Of a DNA stretch of 64,000 nt, positions 1 to 12,000 are shown piece after piece; position 1 is the stretch's first letter, and each line of letters begins with the position of its first letter. The position numbers were made by a program, and so were the translations under genes. The notes beneath the pieces are model-generated. The model did no database searches, had not been told where the DNA came from, and worked only from the letters and a program-made list of their open reading frames with translations. This DNA comes from Smittia aterrima (lineage: Eukaryota; Arthropoda; Insecta; Diptera; Chironomidae): assembly GCA_033063855.1 (NCBI GenBank), contig CP093831.1, positions 7,936,001-8,000,000 on the forward strand. The letters are read 5' to 3'.

Positions 1-56
1 TTTCAAAGTTCATTGAACTCTTATTGATAAGAAAACAAATTAAAATTGTTTCAAAC

Positions 57-3000
57 CTGTGAAGTTACTAGGACACAAACACGTTACATTCGTTTCTTTT
101 CCCAAGCAAGTAGCACCATTGTAACAAAAGGTCGAGCATGCATTGTTACGAGCAGATTTTTTTGGGGAGCTGGTGGATTGCAGGGGTTGAGGTACACACT
201 GTCCAACAACACCTAAATTTTGAATTTTCGGATTGTTTTGATCAAAATAAATCAGTTTTTAGAATATTTACATCTCGAAATGTTCATTGTGCCGGAAGTA
301 AAATGTGATTCGTGTGTTGGAATTTAATAATAAAAGCGATCATTGCAAAATGAAATGTTGTGCATTCAATGAAGTGTTGGGAAATGAAATTCTCTGTTCA
401 GTTCTAATGACTAAGCATTCTGATCATAACTACACGACTTTGTCTTCATCAACAATCGATTGCTCAATCATCGTTGAATGCACAATTCAAGCTTTCACAC
501 AAGTGAGTCTAATGGTGTTAATGAAAAATGAATAAATCTAATGACGAGTCTAATTCAACTTCTTTTGGTGCCTTAAATTTATAAATTACCTGTCATGCCG
601 TGTTTACAGACACACCGCCCATCCAAACAATCCGAATCCCTGGGTGTGATTTCACAAAATTGTCCCGAAAAACCTCTGCCACATTTGCACTTAAAGTTAC
701 CTTTTTCGGTCTCTATGCAGGTCCCTCCGTAAAGACATGGAGATGACTGACATTCGTTGACGACTTGATCGCAGTTCTCACCGCCGAAACCAGGCTGACA
801 ATCACATGTGTAAGAGCCATAGTTATCGAAACAGACTCCATTGTTTTGACAAGGGTTTCTAGCGCACTCGTCGATGTTTTTCTGGCAAAGACTTCCAGTG
901 TATCCAGTTCGCGTACAGTCGCAGGAAAATCCGCCAATCTCATCAGTGCAAATGCCATTGTTTTGACATGGCTGAGACTCGCAATCGTTAAAGTTCGTCT
1001 CGCATCTAATGCCGAAGAATCCGTCTAAGCATTGACATTCAAATGTTTTGCTGTTGGGTGGAACTCGACACGTTCCGTTATTGAAGCATGGGCTCTTCTC
1101 GCACAATGGATGAGAGTCGACGGGCGTCTCACAAAAGTTACCGGTAAACTCACTTGAGCAGAAACATTTATAATTTCCAATTCGATCTTCTTCGCAGGTT
1201 CCGCCGTTTCTGCATGGATTCTTTTCGCATGGCGATCCCAAATCTTTGTCACAGTTCTTGCCGCTGTAACGAGCTGGGCAATGACATTCGTACTCATCCG
1301 TTCGTGATGTACATTGACCATGCATGCAAGGGAAGTTCAAGCAATGATCGACGAGCTCACGAATGAGAACATCGTGATCTGGGTTACATTGACCTGGCGC
1401 GAGAGGGCATGAGCCAAATAGAACGCCTTCAACTGAGATCTCTGTGTGGTTAAACATCAAACCAGGTCCATGCAGAAGACATCCAGAAAACTGACGGCCT
1501 AAAATCAAAACCGCAGCTTCGTTCTTGATCTCTTGATCGGTGAGAAAATCTCTGTTGTATGTTGAGTTGGCCACAACAATTGAATGTCTGTCGATGATCA
1601 GATTTAAGCTTCCCAATCTATACATGAATTGGATTGTATGCCACTGATTGTCTAGCAGCTTCACTGGTATTCTCGCCTCCACTCGGCTCTGTTGAGGAAG
1701 ATTCAGCGCAATCGTTAATCCCTCTTTCAAAACCGTCACGATTAATTCATGGCGCATGTAGGTCTGCGACAATATCTCGCCGCCTATAAATAGAGAAAGG
1801 AGAAATCTTAGTTGAGAACTCTTCTTCAGTTGATTATGATTGATTAAAATTAGAAAACAATTAATCTTTTTAGTTGCTTTGTTGCTTGCCGTCGATCAAT
1901 TGTTTCGTTATTAGACCGTAAAACGAGAAAAAGAAACGTGAAACAAAACTACGCGCTCGCTTATGTAATAATTTCCACTCGAAGTCATGAGCGACTAGAA
2001 AATCAAGAAATCTCACGAGACACAAACGAAAGAATTTGAAATTGAGTTGGAGATTGTCGAGTTTCATTCGGCGCTTGGCGAGTCGTGAAAGAAAAGTGAG
2101 AAAATTGCGACGACTGCTAACATATCGCTCCATAAAATCTTGCGACCGTGTCGCGTTAAAAGCTTTTTAAAAGAAGTTTTCAATTGTTCGTTAAATTGAT
2201 TCTTAAAGAGCTGCGTTCGAAGTTTTCAGATTTGTCGATTAATCTTCATCTTAACTTCCCATTGTATTCAAATTAAGAACACACTCACATGGCGATTAGA
2301 CATTTGCGATAACTTTCTTTATAACTTCTAGAAATCTTACGATTTCTCAAACAATTTCAATCAATTGAAGTCACTCAAGCTAAGTCAAAACAATCTTCAT
2401 TTACTTTTCGATTCAACTCCGGAGGGCATGACGATCGTTGAATTTATCATCACGGTTCATCTTTCAAGGATGATTCCATTACGATAAAGCTTCATGGACA
2501 CATCAAACGCGTCCGCACCGCCGTCATCGACACGAAACAGAAAGTAAATCAAGGAATTATTTTCGTTTCCTTTCACGCGTCTCAATCTTTAGTGCAATGA
2601 GAAGATGCGACTCGAGTTTCATTCGATCTCATTTGCTTTCCTCTCGTCTTCGTTTTCCATTAGATTGTTAATCGTAACGTGAACCAGTGAGAGTTTCAAT
2701 CGATAATCGTCTTTAGGAAATGCATTTTGTTTAACTCTCGTCGCTTATTAGGTCAGTGAAATTATAAACTTCCTCGCCTTCTCGTTTCCCCTCCGTGAAC
2801 CTATTGAGTTTACACATCATCGCGTGTGTACTTCCCATCCCAAAAACCACTTAATGACACAATGCGTTTCACCTGTCCGTTTCAGTTTTATGTTCTGACG
2901 GCAACGAAACAAGTTCCACTCTATTTTTTCGTTAGTTTATGCAGTTCCATTGTTGAGCCTTCGATTCTCTTTCTCCCCTTGTTCATCATCATTTTGTTTG

Positions 3001-6000
3001 ATTCAGTGTTGAACTTGGCAACAATGTTTCTCGCTTCGTTGGGTATTAAATTTTAGTTTGATACTCCATCGAAAATGTTTACATTTTGTGAAGTTTCCGA
3101 GAGTCGTCATCAAGGCGCGAATGAAATTACGAGAGAAAAATTCTGCTGAATAATCAAGAGTAAATGGAATGCGCCATGAAGTGAACGATTATCTCGAAAA
3201 GAAACATAATACGCCCATCATTAGATTCAGATTGAGACGAAAACAGAGAGAAAAGGGTTCGTCAGACTCATGAACACATGAAACATAATAAAATGTAGTG
3301 AAGGCAAAGCTGCAATTTCGTGATGGATTTACGATCGAAGGCTTAGGAGATCATGGAATCTAAGCCGCCGTCGATTGAGTTAATTTCATGTCTAGTCGGC
3401 AGCTCAATTCTCAACACTTTCCTCTAATAAATCGTATCGCGAGAAGAAAGCGACAACAGCTCGCCATGAATTCTTTATAACGAGCATTTTGTTTTCGCAA
3501 CAATAAGTGAGAAAATTTTTATTTAATGAAAGCGAAACTGACACAAAAATTATCCACGAAAGCAGATATTTTTTATAATTATAATTTGTACTCCTATCAT
3601 CAAGATAACTTCGCTTGCGCCATTGCCAAAAAAAATTCATCTTATCTAATTTTATAAACAAAGAGTGTGAGTATTTCTCCGACTGACAGAAACTTAACAT
3701 TTGAATAAATATTATCCACGAAATTTAAAAACTGTTTAAACGAAAGTCTTAGTAGAGGTCTGGATGATGCGATCATTGGCATTGAAAATGATAAGAGGAC
3801 GATACTGGTACTATATAGGGGTTGTCAATGTAGATAGTACATACTAAGTACAAGTATGTGCAAGTATTTAAAGCGATAGCAGCCAGAAAATGTCTCAGTT
3901 GATTAAAAGCTTTAAGAAAAATAAAATGTTTTTCAACGTGTTAGCCCTCGCGGGAATTTTTTGGATTTCGGGATCTCAAGCTTTGCCAACAGACAAAGAA
4001 TACGAAGGAAATATCACGTTTTACGGTTACAACAGTAATAAGTATGCTATTTAAATAGTGCATTCCCATTGATTATTGGAGGAACTTTCAGCCCGTCAGT
4101 TCGTTTCATTTCAAACTTTTCATCAGACATCTCTGAACAATGTGATATGAATGGAAAATTTGCTTTCATCGTTCATGGATGGAATGAAGGAATCTCAACA
4201 GGTTGGGTGGCCGATCTTCTCGCTAATTTCGTGAAATATCGTGGCGGCTGCGTATTCTTCATGGATTACTCGAAATATTCCATGGTCGCCGATTATTTTG
4301 CACTCGTTGCACATAAAGTTGGAATCATTAACGTTCTTAAAAATAAATTCCTTCATGTTAATCGTTTGGATCAAACTTATTGCTTTGGATTCAGCTTTGG
4401 TGGTCGTGTCTGTCCAGCAGCAGGGAAACTCGTTGGTAATCAATCTCTCGAGCGAATGGACTTATGCGATCGAGCAGGTAAATGAGAAAGAGAATTTCCC
4501 CTCACACTCACTCTTTGAACAATTTCATTCAATTTCCTTTCAGGCTACGGCTTCGACTTTTACGAGGACCCAACCCCAGCAGCGAAGAACGTCGCTTGTG
4601 TTGACACAAGCTCCGATAAGGGGACCTATTATTATAATTGCCATCAAAACTTTCGAATGGGATATTATGGATATTCTCAACCCGCGGCTGGTGCTCCTCC
4701 AATGGGAAGTCATGGGCTTTGTCCTTACTTTTTCAATAGTTCATTCACAAATGATTTCGTTCCCAACAACTACTACAACTGCTGGTCAGCTCGCATGGTC
4801 GTAAATTTCACAAGTGGAGTCAAGATGGGTTACAGAGCTGAATACAATCGGTAAAAGTCAGATACCAAGTTAAAAATTTCAATGAATGAAAAATGTTTTT
4901 ATCTCTAGAACTGCGATACGCGGAGATATTTTCGTCGGGACTGCTAAGTACCCGCCATATGTTCTTGTTAACAATGTCATAGATAACAAGCCAACATAAT
5001 TTTTATTCAAATAATCTTTGTTATCAAAGTCTTGAGAGAAATTTATTATCAAAGACATTGAACTTGATCTACAAATTTAAAGGCCTTTGTAATATGTATC
5101 TCAAACTTTTGTTTGATTAAATTTCATATCTCCCAGAAAGCAGCATTCTTATCAAAGACGTGGTAGGTATATAAAAAAATTATAATAAAACAACTGGTGT
5201 TATGTGTTTTGCGTAATTTTCTTTTGTGTTGATGACGCTTTTCTTATTTTTCTCCAAATGATCTGTTTCTTTTTTACGTGAGATAACAATATGTTGTCAA
5301 CTCTTTTATTCAAGTTTAACTTACGTATAAGATGGTTTTATTAAAACTTCGTTCAGTCAATTCCACAACGTTCTCCAAAGAAAAGTGAAATGAAAAATTT
5401 AATTTTTATTCTCGTGGCACTTATGAGTTTTCATAATTCTGAAGCTGCAGATTCTCCAGCGACCTATGAGTCCAAAATAAGCTTTTACGTTACTAACTGC
5501 AATAAGTAAGTGAGTTTTCAATTTTCTATAAATGTTCAGAATCAACAGAAGGATCTTCGATTTAGTCCAACTCAGAGATATGTCTCAGACTTCAACACCA
5601 GTATCTCGCAATATTGCGAAATGAACGGAAAATTCGCCTTCGTCATCCATGGATGGAATGAAAGTAAGGAAAAAATGCTCTGCTAAGTGATTTTTTTAAT
5701 ATTTTCTTTCAAGGCACCTCTACCCCTTGGAATCCTACTGTAGTTCAGAAATTATGTGAATATCGAGGAGGCTGTGTCTTTGCAGTGGATTATTATAATT
5801 ATTCGAAAGCCATCGTTCCCTTTGACTACGTAATTCTCGTCACTAATCACTTTGCTGGAATTTCTGCTACTATTCTTAAGAAATTTAAACAAGTTAACAA
5901 ACCCGATCAGACTTACTGCTTCGGTTTTAGTTTTGGATCGAGATTGTGTCAAGACGTTGGATTGAAGTTTGGAAGCAACCTTATAGAAAGGATGGATTTG

Positions 6001-9000
6001 TGTGATCCTGCAGGTTAGTGGTTTTGTTTAACCCATTTGATAAATAAATTAGTCGAAAATTTATTTAGGACCTTACTTCAATAAAACTGTCGACCCCACT
6101 CCTGCGGCTAAAAACGTTGCATGCATCAACACCAGCGTAGATAAAGGAACTGACGTTTACAATTGTCATCAAAATTTCCTAATGGGCAATTGCAACAGAA
6201 CTCAACCCGCGGCTGGAGCTCCTCCAATGGGAAATCATGGACTTTGTCCTTACTTCTACATCGAAGCCTTCACAAATAATTTCGCTGCCAACAATTGCAA
6301 TAACTGCACATCAACTCGAATGGCTAAGAACATTACAAGCAATGTCGCAATGGGATACAGAGCGGATTTTAACAGGTGAGCTTCGAAACTTCAAGATTGA
6401 AAATGAGTAATAATTTAATTTATTTCAAGAACCTTGGTACGTGGCGATATTTTCATCGCGACTGCTAAAAATAAGCCTTACGTCGCTGTCAACTGTGTTA
6501 TTTTTAACTCTCCATAAACCAAAATATTAATTGCAGCCGAAACACATATTTTATTCAAATAATATTTATCAAAATCTTGAGAGAAGTTCTCTCAGAGAAC
6601 TTTATTATCAAAGACATTGAACTTTAGATAATTATTGTCTGGAAATTTAAAGTCTTTTGCAATATTGAACTTTCGTTTGATTAAGTTTATTTTCTCCACG
6701 TTTATAATAAAACTTCTGGTGTTATGTTTTTGGCGTAATTTTCTTTTGTGTGAAAGTGTGGATGATGCTTTTCTTATTTTCTCCAAAAGATCTGTTTTTC
6801 TTAAGTGAGAAAACAAACTGTTTTCGACTTTTGTTTAAATATTTTTTTGATATAGAGGACAGTTATATTAGAATTTTTTTTAGTCAATTCGACAACTTTC
6901 TTCAAAGAACAGCGAAATGAAAAATTTAATTTTTATTCTCGTGGCACTTTTGAGTTCACATAATTTTGAAGCTGCAGATACTCCTGCGACCTATGAGTCC
7001 AAAATAAGCTTTTACGTTACCAACTGCATTAAGTGAGTTTTCAATTTTCTTTAAATGTTCAGAATCAACAAAAGAATCTTCGATTTAGTCCAACTCAGAG
7101 ATATGTCTCAGACTTCAACACCAGTATTTCGCAATACTGCGACGTGAACGGAAAATTCGCCTTCGTCATCCATGGATGGAATGAAAGTAAGGAAAAAATG
7201 CCTTGCTAAGTGATTTCTTTAAAATTTTCTTTCAAGGCACCTCTACCCCTTGGAATCCTACTGTTGTTCAGAAATTATGTGAATATCGAGGAGGCTGTGT
7301 CTTTGCAGTGGATTATTATAATTATTCGAAAGCTAAAACTATCCTAGACTACGTAACTCTCGTTGATAATCACTTCACTGGAATTTCTGCTGTTATTCTT
7401 AAGAAATTTAAACAAGTTGACAAACCCGATCAGACTTACTGCTTCGGTTTTAGTTTCGGATCGAGATTGTGTCAAGACGTTGGATTGAAGTTGGGAAGCA
7501 ACCGTATAGAACGCATGGATTTGTGTGATCCTGCAGGTTAGTGGTTTTGTTAAACCCATTTGATAAATAAATTAATCGTAAATTTATTTAGGACCTAGAT
7601 TCAATATGACTGTCGACCCCACTCCTGCGGCTAAAAACGTTGCATGCATCAACACCAGCGAAGATAAAGGAACTAAAGTTTACAATTGTCATCAAAATTT
7701 TCGAATGGGCTATTGCAACAAAACGCAACCCGCGGCTGGGGCTCCTCCAATGGGAAGTCATGGACTTTGCCCTTACTTCTACATCGAAGCCTTCACAAAT
7801 AATTTCGCTGCCAACAATTGCCATAACTGCACATCAACTCGAATGGCTAAGAACATCACAAGCAATGTCGCAATGGGATACAGAGCGCAGTTTAACAGGT
7901 GAGCTTCGAAACTTCAAGATTGAAAATGAGTAATAATTCAATTTATTTGAAGAACCTTGGTACGTGGCGATATTTTCATCATGACTGCTAAATATAAGCC
8001 TTACGTCGCTGTCAACTGTAAAATCTTTAACTCGCCATAAACCCAAATATTAATTGCAGTTCAGTTGAGTTCAACTAAAACTTTATCTTATTCACCTTAC
8101 TCTGAATGCATTATTATCGAAAATAAAAATACATTATTTTCTCCTTTATATACAACCGAAAATTTGGAGTAAACCTGTAGTCGACTTTGCTGTTTTCAGA
8201 AATTGAACAAAATATGGAAGCTCGAGAGACATTTTTGTTTGGTTTATTATTCGTCGCCAGTAGCTTTCCAGCTGTTCAATCGTCAAGCGAATATGAACAA
8301 AATATTTTATTCTATCGTTTCATCGACTCGTGAGTCACTTTTCACTTCCGAGAAACCAACAAAAGCTTAACATTCAACAACTTTTTTTTAGCAATAAAGA
8401 GAGATTCCTCTCAACGTTCAACTCAAGCATTGCTGACCAAGGATGCGATCTCAGCGCAAACTTTACGATCATTGTTCATGGTTACATGGAAAACATTACG
8501 TCGCCGTGGATAGATAAAACGATCAAACAGTTTTTATTGCATAGAGGAGGCTGCGTGTTTGTCATTGATTATTCAAAGTTCGGACGAGTTTCGAACTACT
8601 TCAACCTCGTACGTCATTTCGAGGGAATTGCGAACGTTCTTACAAACAAGCTGATTCAAATTGGAAACTATGATCGACAACATTGCTTTGGCTTTAGTTT
8701 CGGTGCTCGACTATGCATCGAAGCAGGAATTTCTATTGGGAATCAATCAATTCAAAGCATGGAGCTTTGTGACCCCGCCGGTGTTGGGTTCGATGGAACT
8801 AAACTCCAAAAAGTTCCGAAGTTAGCTGCTAAAAATGTTATTTGCATCAACACAAGTGTTGATAAGGGAACTTCGATCTACAATTGTCACCGGAATTTTA
8901 GAATGGGTTACTGCGGGAGATGGCAACCAGCTAGAGGAGCGAGGCCATTGGGAAGTCACGGCTTGTGCCCTTATTTTTATAATGAATCTTTTGATTATGA

Positions 9001-12000
9001 ATATGTCTCTAACAATATTTACAAATGTTCTTCAAAACGATCTATAAACATTACAACTCCAGTTAGAATGGGATACCTTGGAATCGATCAGACCTCACTT
9101 GAAGGAGACATTTTCATAGCGACAGCAAAATATTCTCCATATGTTGTTCTCGATAATAAAATCGATAACAAACCACCAAAAAAGCCTTAACACAAAATCC
9201 AGCTTCAAACACTTTTTTTCGTTCTTCTATAAAAAGCAAATAAACTTGAACAGCAAGCAAAAGAAACAGTTTTCAAATTATCGCGACTCACTGACCCTAA
9301 TTGCGTCAACTTATACTTTCCCAAACACTTCAAATCGCCAAATAATTTCTACCGATTAAATAAATCGTCTGACTAAGCTTATGCGTAGAAGGCGGACAAC
9401 AAAGTCTTGCACTAATTACGAAAAATTATTCAAATTTGTTTTAATTTTTTTTTATGCTAGTCATGGCCCGTTTGCTTCCGATAACCACTAGAACCACAGA
9501 CTTTAATAATCTTCTAACACGAGACTTCTTTGTCGTCGAGACTTTTTTGTCCTTGAGATAAAAAAATATTTCTAAGCTTTTAAAGTTATAAATGAATCGT
9601 CCGAAGCTCGCGAGCCGACAGTCGCTGTTGGTCATTAAAGAAGTCAGAAGATTTTGAGAGATGTTGATATTTCTCGTTTTGGTTTTCGCTTCCTTAAACT
9701 TTGCTCATGCCGATTCCTACGCATCAAATTTGATATTCACAGTTTTCAAAAGGTTTGTGCATTGAAATTGTTGAACTTTACCGGTTTGAACTTTTAACTG
9801 TAATTTTTAGTAAGACGGAACACTTTGCAACATCATTGAACGAAAGATTAAGCACCAAAGGATGTAACGTAAACGACAAACTTTCGATAATAACGCACGG
9901 ATGGCATGAAGATATTACTTCGATGTGGGTTGGACACATGGTTGGAAACTTGACGAAGATCCGAGGCGGATGCATTTTGTTTGTCGATTACAGTTTTTAT
10001 GGAAACAGTTCGCTCTACTTTATTTTCTTGTCGCACTTTCCGCAAATCTCGTCGACTCTTACAAGGAAATACGAGCTGCTCGAAAAAGAAGGTTTTCATC
10101 CAGACAACTGGTTCATGTTTGGACATAGTGCCGGTGCAAGGTTGATTATCGATTCGGCAGCTAATTTTGGATATCAGAAAGTTAAGGAGATCGACGGTGA
10201 GTTTGAACAATAAAACTCTCAATTTTTTATTTGATCATAAACTGTTATTTTTATAGTTTGTGAACTCGCTGGGCCAGGTTTTGACTTTCTATCAACATCA
10301 AAGCATCCACAAAAAGCCGCTAAGAACGTAGCTTGCATTCACACGTCAGCGCTCGCTGGCTCAGCTCAAAGACTGTGTCATCAGGATTGGATGTTAGGAG
10401 AGTGTGGGCACTACCAGCCAGCTTCAGATTTTATAAAATGGTTTTGGTGCCAGACGTCGAGACAATGTGAAGCTTCTTACTTCCAATCTCACGGACTCTG
10501 CCCACACTTTTATAACTCAGCTTTCCACAATGATTTTATTGCTGACAATTCAATCTACAAATGTGGATCGAAACGTGAGCCGAGCATAACAATAGAGAGG
10601 TTCAAAATGGGATATATGGAAAGCCGAAAGTCGTGAGTCTTCAGCGCTCTAATTGAAGCCGAACAATTCAATCGAACTTTTTCTTTTCGCAGGCCGAAAA
10701 TTGTCGGAGATTTTTTTGCGCCAACTGCTGTAAATACGCCGTGGAACGTTGTCAAACGTTCAATAAACTTCAGACACAACGAGTTTGTTAATTATATTCT
10801 TTGATTAAGAGTTGGCAAAGTTCCAGAAATTAAAACCAAACCAACTTAAGACGATAAGCAGTGAAAAGTGTTTAAATTGCAATTTTCATTAGTTCAACTT
10901 TCAATTGCAAAAGAAAAGTTGAACGAATAATGTTCAAAGTTTTAAGTTTCCTCGTATTAATTAGTTTAGTGATTTGTGATGAATTTGAGAATGAAATAAA
11001 ATTTGTTTTGTATAAGAACGAAGAGTCTTTGCTCTCAACATTCAACACGACAATGTCTGAACAGGGATGTGATATGAAAGGAAACTTTTCGATCGTAACT
11101 CATGGCTGGATGGGCAGTTCTTCAACTTGGATTCCTCATACGATTAGCAATCTGTCGTTTTATCATCCTGGCTGCGTTATCTTCATGAACTATTCATACT
11201 ACGGCGATCGGTTGAACTATATTGAATCAATAAGTTACTTCAAACCAATTGCACAATTATTGGCGAGGAAATTGAAACAAATTGTCGATGATGGAGCTGA
11301 GAGTGAAAATATTTTCATGTTCGGCTTTAGCTTTGGTGCGAGGATAATGATTGAAGCAGCTTTGATTTTTGGCCCGAAGGAAATTGGTCGAATCGACAGT
11401 TGAGAAAATGATTGTCTATTTCAAACTGTCATGAATAATTTTCGATCGTTTTCAGCTTGTGACATGGCTGGCCCTGGTTTTGATTTCATTTACTCATCCG
11501 ATCCAAAAGATGCAGCCAAAAACGTCCAATGCATTCACACGAGCGTCAACGAGGGAACAATCGATAGAAAATGTCATCAGGATTGGTTAATGGGAAATTG
11601 TGGACTTAGTCAACCAGCCGGCAATGACTTTGCGGCTGCATTCTGTTTAGTTATGAGGAACTGCTCCGAGTCAATCATCTCGAATCACAGTCTTTGTCCT
11701 TATTTTTACAATTCTGCTTTCCAACACGATTTCATCGCTGAATGTAATTCCAACTGTCGCTCATCTCGAATGGCGAAGAATCTGCCTGAGAACTTCAAAA
11801 TGGGTTTCATGGAAACAAGGAGAAAGTAAGTTACTTAACGCAACGGTTCTTTTTTCGCTAAATTATACAAATTTATCGACACTTTTCAGTCCATCGATTA
11901 TCGGCGACATTCCCGCGTCAACCTCCAAAAATTACCCATACACGAAACAATAAACGTCGCTTGTAGTCAATAAAGTTTAAAAATTTGCATGAAATCATGT

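Noticed and set aside
305..535. Plus-strand open frame of 76 codons in the LamG/EGF intron
   Set aside because: No signal peptide, splice support, family feature or compositional bias; lies in an intron of a well-supported gene.
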